Source: Helopsaltes ochotensis
Lineage: Eukaryota > Chordata > Aves > Passeriformes > Locustellidae
Direction: 5' to 3'
Length of the DNA stretch: 64,000 bases
Assembly: GCA_013400155.1 (NCBI GenBank)
Contig: VXBM01000567.1
Coordinates: forward strand, 250,565 to 314,564
Shown in pieces: positions 34,720 to 46,497 of this stretch; position 1 is the first letter of the stretch; every line of letters begins with the position of its first letter. Under the pieces are notes generated by a model, which saw only the letters and a program-made list of their open reading frames with translations, had not been told where the DNA came from and made no database searches. The position numbers and the translations under genes were made by a program.

Positions 34720-35880
34720 ACAATTTTAGGTAGATCACAGAAGGTCCAGGGCTTACTTTAGCACAGCAGGCTAAAGCATTAGACCAGACATCAAGACAGC
34801 TAGTATGTGATGGATGGCCACCAAACAACACTTTTCTTCACAGCCCACCTAGCCACCAGGTGCTGGCCACAAAAATTCACATGCCCCAGGAACTATAAAA
34901 ATCCCACTTCCACCAAGTAACTAACTAGCTTCATGATACCACATTTTTCACCATCCTTGGGCTTCTTAGCACACAAGTCCACTGCTAGTTAAAGCACTGT
35001 GAGGGCTAGACTAGTCAATACTACAAAATCCTTAATTTATCTCCCACCTTTTATTTAGGTGGTCCAACTACTTACATCTCAGTTAAATCTGAGAGGGTTT
35101 GGGTGTACACAATATGCTGTGTTTTACTTGGCCCAAGGACCAGGAATCACCTCTAGAAGCACACACAGTTTAATAGCATGGACAGACCCTAACCTTCTCT
35201 GGTATTCTAAGCGTGTTAGGCCAGCAGGAGATGCTCAACTAACAGGCTTAGTTCAATGGACCGCGTTCTATGACAAAGTTCACCTTTATGGGGATAACCT
35301 TTCCTCCTCCACATCATACTTCCCATCAGGAATAGTTTGTGGAGTGTACTATCCCCTGGTCCCTGCAAGGGTGCATACTACAGCTGATGGTGGGACAATG
35401 ACCCAACCTGCGGCTTGGCTTTGCTCTATTTCTAAACACAGCACCACCATCTAGTACCTCTCTCACACCAAAGAAGCCCTAACCGATCTTGCCCTAAGAA
35501 ATACCAAGGCATTTCCAGCATGATGGATTTTGTACTCAAGGCAAAATTCCCCTGGGAGATGGGAGAGAAACTGTAACCAAATGCCTGGTAATTCAAACCT
35601 TCATATATAAAATGGAAATGTCTTTGTTATCCTGTTACTCACAGCTGCACTGTTTCCGTGTGCCATAGCTACAGACAGAAGTTGGGATTTCTGAATGTAG
35701 CTTAGTATCCAAGAGTGCTTCAAGCATCTCTGTAGGGATTGGTACCCAAAAAGAGTTTAACAACTGCATTGCCACTTGCATGTTAGAAATCTGCAGTGCA
35801 GGAATCTGAAGGTTCAGGGTCCACATTGGACTAAGGATACACATGGTAGTAGCCTAATGGCAGGATACAATGAGTTTGTA
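34720..35880 (+). pseudogene. unidentified decayed coding-like region
   Basis: Several plus-strand frames here look more protein-like than their surroundings. A frame from about 34733 to 34891 encodes LTLAQQAKALDQTSRQLVCD and continues to a stop. The frame 35059-35454 is open for 131 codons. Farther on, near 35620, a hydrophobic stretch FVILLLTAALFPCAIA resembles a signal peptide or membrane segment, followed after a frame change by a cysteine-containing stretch (NNCIATCMLEICSAGI). Frames shift and stops occur between them. I do not recognise the family; an old retroviral envelope-like gene or a decayed host gene are both possible, and chance is not excluded. Confidence 0.25.
35059..35454 (+). 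other. 131-codon open frame, unknown product
   Basis: The frame opens straight after an in-frame TAG at 35056-35058 and begins with GTG, so no ATG start is present at the left edge. The preceding bases (pyrimidine-rich, ending TTTATTTAG) resemble a splice acceptor, so an internal exon is a formal possibility. The composition (many S, T, P, Y, W) is balanced rather than low-complexity, with stretches such as TGLVQWTAFYDKVHLYGDN. No domain is recognised. It ends in TAG at 35452-35454. Confidence 0.25.
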
Positions 35881-38800
35881 ACGAGTTAATTTTATTCAAA
35901 GAAAGTGAAATGAAAATGAGATTCCTGTTTCATTACTATAAACCCGATATTATGGTGAAGCATGCAGCCAAATACAGACAATTGTTTTTTTTTATTATTT
36001 CTCATCTGTTATCTTTAGAACAGAGAGATGAAATCAGTTTAGTAGGTTCTTCTGAAGCTTGTAATACAATTCACCATTTTTGCTGAAAGGTTATATCATG
36101 GATGATTCCACCAGCATAAAAGCTCAATAGAAAACACATTAAAAACTCTCCAGTCAAGTTAAATGCAAAATAACTAAGAGTTATTTAATATTTAAGCAAA
36201 AGCTTAATGTTTAAAATTCAAGTAGTTCTAGCTGAAATATTCAAGTACTTCCAGCAAATCTCATGATAAGTCATCAATTAAAGAGTTAACTGCATTAAAT
36301 TACTGCACACTATTTTAAATACCCTACTCTCAAATTTCTCTCACCTTACAATGAGAAAGGTCGTTCCCCAGCTACAGTCAGAAGTACCCAGTTTTACTGA
36401 ATGTATATCTTTGGTGTTCACAGTTTCATCTCAGAGACAAGTGTTTCCTGATGTGTAAATGTTATCATATGTAGCTGAGAAAAAAATAAATCAGTTTTCC
36501 TTTAAGGAATAAAACATATATAGAGCTACAACATAAATAAAGCTGAATTGCTGTTGCTGTGGGAACCATAATGTTGAATATCCTCACTATTGTACATTTA
36601 AATTTCTTACCATAATGTTGCATTAACTTTTTTTTCTTTTTTTGCATTACATTTATATCTAATGTGATTCCATTTCCCACTCTTTACAGATGCAGATTAG
36701 CCACTGTAATGTTCCTGATGCAAAAACTGTTTTTGGTAAATCATATCAAAATGTTTCATGGAACTCACTGAGAAGTGTTGATATATGGAAATTGGTCTTT
36801 CAAAAAACTCTTCCTAAACCCCAAATTGGATATTTTGAATGGCACTCCCCCCTCTTTCTATCATCGCTTCCCATATATCTGAAAAATTAAAGGGAAAGGC
36901 ACATTTGTGACATTTCAAAAGGAAAGTTCCTATTATTGCTGGTCTAATGCTTATTAAAAATACACTGTACAACATGTTAGAGTAAACTAAACAAACAAAT
37001 GTTAGTAATAAAAGTTAACCTCTTCCCAAATTTATCAGGCTTCCATTGATAAAGAATCTTTCCCAATGAACAGTAAAGATCTTGATATATGAAAACACTG
37101 CATAGCTTTGGATCTTATTCATAAAAAAGTAATTTCACATTATAATTTGTGACTAGTGACCTATGAATCAACAATTGACTGTAAACTTAGTATGGTACTG
37201 AATGTATGCATTTAAAACATGTTGTGTGGTATAACTTTCACTGGAAACTGTCTCTCCATTGTTAGATAAACCCGTTGGAAATTTTATCTTCTTTCTCTAG
37301 TAATTTCTTGTCATTTTGGCTTCTTCCAGTTCAGAACAGGATAATGACAAGTTAATTTCAGCTAAGAGTCAAATTTTTCAGGTACTACATGGAGTATATT
37401 TATAATGAATATAATTGTAATTGTTTAGATTAAGGTACTTAGGGACAAATAGAATAGGTTCTAGAGAGAGTATTACAAGAGGGACCATTAAAATCAGGAT
37501 AGAGCATAGATCAATAGTACTTAAGAGACTGGTTGCTTTCAAACAATTCATATGAAAGAGGTTAAATTATATCAATAAATTATATTATTTCAATGAACAG
37601 TACTGGCAACAAAGTTGAGAACACTGAATCAGCTAGTGCTCAGTTCATATCAAAATTTTTTTCCTTAGAAAAATTTTTACAAAGTTATGCTGCAGAGGAA
37701 ATGAGGCACAGAGGTAAAAAGCAGAGTGTTTTGTTCCACACTGTAATTGAATAGGAATGGCTCTGCACTTATCTTTTTGCAGCTCTGCATTTGCTGCTGA
37801 CTTCCTATAGAATCGTCTGTGCGTTTCTGGTGTGTTATGCTTGTCCAAAAGCCATCCACAGCAGGTAAAACTGATTTAAATATCATGCAAAATAATATTA
37901 ATGAAACCAAACCAAACCAAAAATATTGTGGAAGAGAAGGCTCTACTTGAAACTATATATAAGGAGATGTGGGTGAGCAAACATATGTATGTGTATATCT
38001 ATGCATGTATACATATATTTATACAAGCATATATTTATATATTGCTACACTGAACACCTACAGAGAGGCAAAACAACACACATTTAATTGAAGGCATCAT
38101 TAAAGAGAGTATATGTAGGAAAGAAATGAGTATATTACACACTTCTGTAATTTGAAATTGATCACAAGTCATTCTTAGACGATGCATTTATTACAGTGTC
38201 TTGCTAGCTCTGACTTATATTTATAATCTAGCAAGCACTTAATCAAAATGTTATACAGCTCTGACAGAGAACTTTCCCATACTCTACAGGATATGACTGT
38301 AAAATGTCTTCCTTTCTTAGACTGCATGATTGAAAAATCAAGCTTTGAAATTTTATTTTAATAATATTGTTAAAGGTCTGTGTATTTCATTTCATTGTCA
38401 AAGTCTAATGGAATAATAAACCTTGATATTTCATCAGCCTTAAGTGTTTTCTTTTTTCTCTCTCTCTTTTTCCCCACATAATGGTTTTAGGATTTTAGTT
38501 ACTTAGTAGATTTAAATTGTTCTCTTGGCATCTTTGTTGTTGATTCAGGTATCCTTAACCTCTCTGAACATGTCGAGACATCCTTCCACACTTGTATAAG
38601 GTAGAGTTTTTTATTAAAGCTTCATTTAATTTATACAGATTCTCAAAAAAACCCTCAGAACTTGATTGCTTTCTGGAATTTCTTTAACCTCTTCTTCTTT
38701 CACTTTTTCTATATTTTGGCCAACATTCATAAAAGGATGACTGTCAGAGATAAGGATAAATAACACATGCTACAGTGATGTTTCTCTGAAAATGATCTCC

Positions 38801-41800
38801 AACTACAAGTAATTCAGAAGTAAAAAAATTAAAACAAACCACCTTTTTGATCTAGCATTTATTACCTTTTTAAATCTCTAAAATGCTCATGTAAGTTTTG
38901 TTTTGTATATATAACTGATAATAGTGATCACTAAAAGGAAAAAACCTCAGTTTTTTGTTGAGAGCTTAAAATATTTGAAGACTGGTTTAATTTCTGTCAT
39001 GGTCCAGTTACGACCAAATATAGAACATTTTTTGGATTTGTTTGGGTTTTTTCCCTCCAATTTTTTTCTGCTAATAATTGAAATAAATATTTCCATATTA
39101 CATATTTCTTGTCTCCCCTTCCTCTCCCTCCTCCGCCACCCTGCTGGTATTATTCTGAAAAAGGGGAGTAATAGGGAACTATTTTCTGGCATGTGCACAT
39201 AGGTACTTTGATACCCATTTGAAACTGAAACCAAGGTGAATGATGGGAAATGCAAGTGAGAACAGATATATTTTAGCATTTTGGCACAGAGCAGATCTTT
39301 AAAGAGTGCACTTACACTTCCTCAGGGAAGGCTTCCAAATCAGAGCCTGCTTCCACCACGAACTGGAGGGGCAGGAGGTTCAAAAGGACTTTAGCACAAT
39401 CTTAGGCTGTAAATATTGTGTAATTGCATCAACTCTGCTTTAACCTTTTAGTTCTCACCAGCTCCTGATTTGTCTGCTTTTTTGTGTCCTTTCATATGGC
39501 AAGGTGAAATATCTGTTCCCCATTTGTACCCCGCAGGCTGACCTCTGATCTAGACTGCTCACTCGGAATTCAGTTCCGAATGACTAGTGTTCTGTCAGGC
39601 AAAATCTACATAATCTGCTGTCAAAGACTGTCAAACAAATGGTTGACTTCATACACCCCATTTCAGTAAAATGATCAAAACAACAGTAAGAAAAAAAAAA
39701 ATCCTTTCTTGGACTCAAAAATATGCTACAAAAATTGAGAAAAGAGCCTGAAAATGAAAGAAACCTTTAAAAAGGTAAAAAATAAATTACCCTTGTGAAG
39801 ATGTAAATAGCTGCAAAATGCTGAATGCATACTCTTAATTTTACTTCAATTGTGGGAAGAATTTCTTCTATTTCAGAATTGAATTCTGTAAATTTATTTA
39901 TGTATCTATATATAGAAAATGCTCTCAAATCCAGTCTACAGTGCAATTAAATTTGTGAAGACGTACTAAAGAGCAAGCAATTATACGTGATCCAACAATT
40001 GCATGGGAATAATTATTTAAAGTCCAAAGGTCTTTGTTTAGAAATGTCATCAAACCAGTTGATTGGATATAAGCCCCCATTAAAAATAAGTTTACATATT
40101 AGTTTTCCTCAGGGGAAAAAGAACAGTTAATACATCCATTTTTAAATGTAATTACATTTCCAGTTCTACAGGTATTTTATAGCATAACTTGTATCTTACT
40201 AAATCATTTTCTTTTGTTCTTGTAATAAAGTTCCTTGGAATGTTAAATGAAGAAGCTGTAGGCATGCTCCATTTAATCTGTGTCCACTAGAAATTACATA
40301 TTTTGCTTTCTAAGAGCTTTACATCCTTTTCATACATGAGCTTGTTTTCTTTTTACTGGCTTTATATGTATAACAATTTCACTTTATTCTGTCTCTGTGG
40401 TTTTGGAGTTTTTTCAATTATTAACCTTCAGAGATACTTTATGCTTGCCCTGAGAAGCAGCAATTCACTCTGCTAAAGGTAATGTGCTATTTTGTCTCAT
40501 TATAATAAACATCAATGTTTTTACAACTGCAACAGTTCTCCACCAGTATTAGCATATTTTGGCTGAGGTATTGTTTTACTGTGACCTGTATAATAAGTGT
40601 CACATTAGCAACACAACAAATCAAACGTTTGTTAATTTCCCTCGCTTTCCCACACAGCTGCTGGTGTTATCGTGTCACCAGATTTTAATTAATATGATAA
40701 GTAACACTTGCAAGACAACAGGCTGATTTTTTCCCCCCCTGTGTGTATGTGTGTCTCTGTGTGCACACGTGTAGACCAGAAAAGCAGCAAATAAGAGACT
40801 TTTGTGGCAATTGCCTCCTTCACATTTAAAGCAACTCAGTATTAAAAGATAATTCTCTTCCACCTTGCCCTGAGAATCCAGAGGATGAGTCTGAAAATAT
40901 GTTATAAATGTACTTGATTTGCCCATTCTACTGTTTAGTTTTTTGTATTTTTAAGCTTTCATTGCCTGAGATATACATGGCAGTCTATTTGATTCTGCCT
41001 CATTTCTTTTGCCCCCATATAAGTAATAACAAATATGTGCCTGACTTACAAAAACCCCAGCAAGTGGGGTTTTTTCAGGCATTGCATCCTTCTAACTGAA
41101 TTGCTCTAGTACAAGTCAAAAGTGCCATCTATTTGTAACAGCCAGAAATGCACCGGAGGCCACTGCTGGATGGTTTTGTGGGATAACCACATTCCTCCCC
41201 TGCATGCTGCCTCCCAGCCCAGCCTGAGGTCACCAAAAAGCCAAAGAGGAGCCAGAAAATAGTTTGAGGGAATTGGCATGGGAGGTTAAAAGCCATTTTT
41301 ATTTGTAATGTGTTAATCACACTATGATCAGCATCTAGAAAGAAATTTCCCACTTCTGCAGAAGTACCTAACTGGGTTTTTAGTCTGCCCCTGGAAGCAC
41401 AGAAAAGAACTGACGTCAAATTAAACTAGAGAGCTTGACACATTGCATGGAAGGAAAAGATCTGAGCAGCAATTCATTACAACAGTTTGTTAAATATCAA
41501 TAGCAGCATTACAGATAGGTGTATATACATAAACACATAATTTTATCTTGTTATTGTGTAATTATACAATACACAAATGCATTCTTGTTAAAGATCCGGC
41601 ACAAATGAAACTGTAAGTAGCAAGTTAACCTTTCTAGTACCATTTTCATTAGACAGAGTGAAATGTCCTGAAGATTTCACCTCGACCACTGCCAAGACCT
41701 CCCAGTAAGTGGAAGGATTCTTTTCAACATATATGAAAAACAGGGCCACTCCTTGAAGAAGTTTTGACATCAATTGTGTTCTCTATTTTAAGGGCAATAT

Positions 41801-42302
41801 CGAGCTTTCTACAACCTTCAAGTGGGAAGGTTGAAGAATATAACATATATCAAAATGAAAGGAGAAAACCCTGAGCAGCAGGGATCTGAAAGCAGAAAAG
41901 TGAGATGGGAATGGGTCTTGCAGAGAAAATTCCCCTGCTGATATCAAAGGAAATAAAAGTGCACACACAAAAATAAAAGACAGAGAGCTGCCTTTTATAG
42001 GGCCCTGTTATAAACTACTGCTGATATTAGGCTGCTGAATTTTAATTCCCTCCTCCACTAAAATGCCCTTTTTCTTTTAACCTACTACTCATTATAGCTT
42101 GCAAACTGACAAACTCCCCAGAAGGAGACTGCTGGGAGAAAAAAAAATGCCCTTATAAACCCCCAGAATTTCTGTACCTTGCAGACCCCAAGTTGAATCA
42201 CTTGTGTTCCAGAGAAAAGGAATAGCACTTGGCTATTTTATCAGAGAGGAAACAAATGTTATTGAGCATTTCAGAAAATATTTAATAGGAAAAGTGAATG
42301 GG
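35881..42302. other. AT-rich non-coding DNA, no gene seen
   Basis: Short random frames. TA/TG-rich low-complexity sequence lies near 37980-38045 and a GT/CA-rich stretch near 40735-40772. The part from 40440 to 40720 is conserved-looking (CTAATTA/TTAATTAATATGATAAG words, balanced composition) but cannot be proven. Nothing else was recognised. Confidence 0.5.
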
Positions 42303-42333
42303 TCGACTGTGATTAATCATCGACTGTGATTAA
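42303..42333 (+). repeat. two-copy 17-bp tandem repeat
   Basis: TCGACTGTGATTAA occurs at 42303-42316 and again at 42320-42333, separated by TCA. The copies are identical over 14 bases and contain the palindrome-like TGATTAATCA at the junction. Confidence 0.9.
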
Positions 42334-45213
42334 ATGCTGGTAGATACTATGACCTTAAACTAGTCCTAAGCAAAAGGCACATCAAAGCTGTACAATTGCC
42401 AAAGAAACATTGAAATACATATTCAAAAAAACCTGGCAGGCTTAGTCTGTTGCAAATGTAGATATTCTCATTCATATCAGGAATAAGATTGAAGTAGAGT
42501 GCACAAATAGTAGCACATCTCCCAGAGCAATGAATTTTGCTAGATGTCTGGACAACACCTTGGTTAAAGAGTGCTGTCTGTAAGACAAATGCAACACCAG
42601 AGGATAAATGGATATGTAATAATAATAGCCATGTCTTATGTGTTTCAGTAGAATCAATAAGGCTTTTCATTCCATGCTTAAAGAGCTGTGAAAAGGCTGT
42701 CCCAACATGGTCCTGGATACTGACACCTAATCCCCCTGAAGAAGAGATCAGTAAATTGATGTTTCTGTGCATATAAACGAAAACACACAAGACTACACAC
42801 ATGTAAAAAACTAACCTACCAACCAACAAACAAACAAAAAACCACCAAAAAACAAAAAACAAAAAAACCCCAAACTAAAAACAGGTGCATGTTTGATACT
42901 ACTGGGTCTACAACCAAACAGGTTTGAGATTCTAACTGGGGGAAAATGTTTAATATCTTGCAATAAAATTAAAAATAAGAGTGACCAATTTCATTGGCTA
43001 AGCAGACAAGAGCTACTTCTGTGACTAAAGGAACTAACTAAAATACGTCTTTTCAAACTCTGCGACTCCCTGAGCCTTACCAGTAACCTACTGAAAGCCA
43101 AGTGCCAACAAAATTTCCATAACTATTTACATAAATCTAAATGCAAATCATACATCCATACAGACATAATACTGTCACTGTTTGCATTTTTATGCCCTTT
43201 GACTGACGAACAGCAATTGCTTCTCTTTTCAGTTCTTCAGCAATTAAAAAAATCCTGACAACAACAAGCCCAGAGTGGTCTAATAGTTGTGCTTTCCTTG
43301 GACTTTCAGAGATAGAGAACATTTGGGGTAGATGCAGTCCAATTCCAATTCCAATGAGGAATGGCATGTCCCCCAGCCCCCAGTGATGTTACACATCCAA
43401 GAAACATGTCTTGGCTGCCAGTGCAGGAGAGCTAAATCTGCACTTGGAAACCCATTGACCATATTGAGAAGGAAAAGACTTTGCAAAACAGCCCACAGTG
43501 CTGGAGGCTGCCTCCTGCCAGAAGCTATATGCCTTCCCCTTCACTACTTCCAAAAGTATTCTTCACCATCCTGGCAATATTCACAAACTGCTCTCAGAGA
43601 AGTTAATAACGAGAAAGTCTTTTCTGCCCCACATTACAGCTAAATAAATATTGATCGTTCTTTGAAGAAAAAAGGCTCAGCTGGAGAAAAAAGCTCAGAA
43701 AACTTGACTTCCTAGGCAGAAAACTCTTCCAAGCATGCCAGTCTTAGGCAAAATTGTGCTACTAGTTAGGTATCGAGTAGGTGACAGTATGTCAGCTTGA
43801 GACAAAAGCTAACAACCATCAGAGACAGGGAACTAGCTCAATCAGCTTACTAAATCCTTGCTATCCTAAAACTGCACCAGGCTGTTGAGAACAGAGGTCA
43901 CAAGGGTAATTCTTTAAACTCTGTGGCATCCAAAACCTACTCCAAAACAAAAGCTTCCAACCACTAAGTCATCAGTTTTCCAAACTTGGGTGTAACAACT
44001 GTAGTACAACAGAGCTAAAACTGCCCAGGATGTTCTACATATGGATCCAAGCAAGCACACTCCCACTCCATGGAAAACTTTCACATTATGTTTGTGTCTA
44101 AGTTGAAGTGTTTAAACTGGATTTTTATGTGCAGATTTGCCATTCATTTGATAAATGTCTACAAGGAGAGACATCTATGGTCTGTGTGAGCTCAGTTTTG
44201 CTCAAATACAAACTCTCATTCAAGAAAAAATGTCAGCTTTAAAATTTTGTTTCCTGAAAATGTTAATTCATACCCTCCCTCTAATTCACACATTTGCGTC
44301 AGTTGTCAGCACTGAGATGGCAAAAATCTCTGCAAAATTATCAACAGATCTTGATTCTCCCTGAGCTTTGCAGTCAATCCAGCCTTTCAAGGGACATTTG
44401 TAACTGCTCAACGGCATAAATGCCCAGTTGACATACTGAAACAGTGATCTCCTCCATCAACTGTATAGTTAGTTCTATGTAATTAAAATAAATAGAAGAT
44501 AATATGGTGAGTAATGTGGAGCAAGGTTTGTTTGGTCAGTTAAGGTGGTTTTGAATTTATTGCAAAATTTTAGGAAATACATTTGAATAAACAACTGTTT
44601 TTTGATTGAAAAAATATATACTATTGAACCTAATGTGTTTCTCTTTAAGGAGGTGACTAGTCTAGTCTGAACACTGCATTATGGACATTTGAGAGATCTG
44701 AGAAATCATGTGAGACAGTAAATGATGCAGTAAAATTGTATTCTTGTGCTTTTTTTGTTAAATTCCTACAAAATTGTACTTGTAATGTAACAATCGCTTT
44801 GTCATGAATAGGGCTCTTTGTCATTTGTTAGCTGACCCATCTCTGCTGTTGCAAAAATCAAAAGAGAATTGATTTTGACGAACTGACATGCAGCTTTAGG
44901 GTAACACAACCACCAGATGAACAAAAAGCCAGCTTCACCACCAGTAAGCAAATCAATACTGTACCTGTGTCAGGTATATGTGGTTATAACAAAAGAAGTA
45001 GAAAAAAAAAATCCAAAACTACACTCCTCTTAAAATCTGAGACCTTCATCTGGTCTTGTATTTATCTGGGGGTTTGCTGGTCTTCTCATTTAGTTATTTT
45101 TATGTCTTATAAGAGGAGTACCCTACCTACAGCGATGCACATATATTCATATGTATGGCTGGTCAAGAAATCTTGAAGACTTAGACCACACCTTTAACAC
45201 TGAACATCTCACT
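42334..45213. other. non-coding DNA with one long minus-strand frame
   Basis: A minus-strand frame of 171 codons (42347-42862) covers this region, but its first third is translated from the A/C-rich tract at 42811-42880 and no family is recognised. Remaining frames are about 100 codons or shorter. No repeat family identified. Confidence 0.45.
42811..42880 (+). repeat. A/C-rich low-complexity tract
   Basis: CAAA/CCAA-type irregular repeat with runs of A and a CCCC block, resembling tracts at 30409, 56059 and 63941. Confidence 0.85.
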
Positions 45214-45275
45214 CTCTCTTATCCATGTGTGCTGGATAAGATGTCTCTTACCCAGCACACATGGAAAAGCAGAGA
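45214..45275. ncRNA. long near-perfect hairpin, candidate small-RNA precursor or palindromic element
   Basis: The core is a perfect 14-bp inverted repeat: TCCATGTGTGCTGG (45222-45235) and CCAGCACACATGGA (45252-45265). Inside it, after one A/C mismatch, TAAGA (45237-45241) pairs with TCTTA (45246-45250) around a 4-base TGTC loop. Outside, TTC-type bases and TCTCT/AGAGA add about eight more pairs with one mismatch and a small bulge. The whole fold is about 62 nt. Such a structure could be a microRNA precursor, but the very small terminal loop is unusual for one; a palindromic transposon remnant is the main alternative. No expression evidence is available. Confidence 0.35.
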
Positions 45276-46104
45276 ACACAATTTCTCTATTTAAACTGAT
45301 AATAACAATAAAAATAAAATTATCATTCATTACACAAACCATTCAAGTCAGTGCAGGAGAGCAAGTGGGAAAAAATAAAAGACCATTAAATCATATGTGA
45401 TTCCTATTTTGTCTTCTAATTTTAGTGATTAATTTTAGTTTAGACTGGACATCTCATTAATTCTAACATCACTGCATCTTTTATTACTACAAATATAATG
45501 TTGAGGTAGCAAGAGGCTATGAAGCTTGCTCCTAACTCATTTGTCAGGCTTGCCTCTCATTTGAAATAGAAGTGGCAACCTTAACTGTCAAGACTAGGTA
45601 GAGTAGTTGATTGCATTATAAACGCAAGTTATGATGTACTGATACATGTCATGTTGTAGAGCATAATTCTTGATTGTATCACAATGATATCAATATTCTG
45701 TATCAGATGCACATAGTTTAAAAAATTTCTAGGAAAATGTCCCTGGTGCATGAATAAAGAAAAAAAAATGCTATCAGAACGGTTTGTAAAGTATAAACAG
45801 ATAATTAGATGCACCAAAAATAAACCATATTTTCATTATGGCAGGATTGAGGTGTTGCTGTCAAAGAGGAGTTATTCCTACTGTCTTTATTCACCTGAAA
45901 TATTCTCACTCACATTAAAGGAAGGAAGCAGCTGAAGAAAGGCTTTTGGATTGGGTTGGGAAGACTCACTATTGTCCATTCACTTATCTGCTACGCTGCC
46001 TTTCAGGAAAAAACCCAAACGTACTATAGTTCCCACCACTTTTGTACTCTTTGTGCGTCTTAAATAATATTAAGGAATATCCAGGAATAGGCATAGGCAT
46101 ATCT
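45276..46104. other. AT-rich non-coding DNA
   Basis: Nothing recognised. Confidence 0.55.
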
Positions 46105-46497
46105 GGGGGGCTGGGGTTGTTTATCCTGAAGAAAAAGTGGCTCTGTGGAGACTTTATCAACCCTCTACAACCACCTCTACTCCACAAATGGAGATTGTAG
46201 CCAGGTGGGGCTCAGCCTCTTCTTCCAGGCAGCTAATGACAGGATGAGAGGACACTGTCTTAAGTAGCACCAGGGGAGGTCCAGGCTGGACATCAGGAAG
46301 AATTTCTTCACAGAAAGGTATGTTAAACATTGGAATGGGCTTCCAGGGAGGTGGTGGAATCACCATCCCTGGCAGTGTTCGAGAATCAACTGGACATGAC
46401 ACTTAGTGCCATGGTCTAGTTGACAAGGTAATTATCAGTTAAAGGTTGGACTCAATGATCTCAGAGGTCTTTTTCATCCTAAATGATTCTGTGATAC
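46105..46497 (+). mobile_element. CR1 LINE 3' fragment
   Basis: Begins with 'GGGGCTGGGGTTGTTTATCCTG' of late ORF2, includes 'AGGAAGAATTTCTTCACAGAAAG', 'GGGAGGTGGTGGAATCACCATC' and the sequence 'CACTTAGTGCCATGGTCTAG', and ends at the CR1 terminus 'GGTTGGACTCAATGATCTCAGAGGTC..ATTCTGTGAT'. The 'TTAGTGCCATGGTCTAGTTGAC' segment marks a subfamily distinct from the copy at 48566. The portion at 46150-46200 appears altered relative to the usual consensus. No functional ORF remains. Confidence 0.95.

Noticed and set aside
34765..34800. tRNA-like words (AGCAGGCTAAAGCATTAGACC)
   Set aside because: No cloverleaf pairing and no A/B box pair at proper spacing.
45984..46402. Minus-strand frames of 67 and 81 codons
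   Set aside because: Shadow frames antisense to the plus-strand CR1 fragment.
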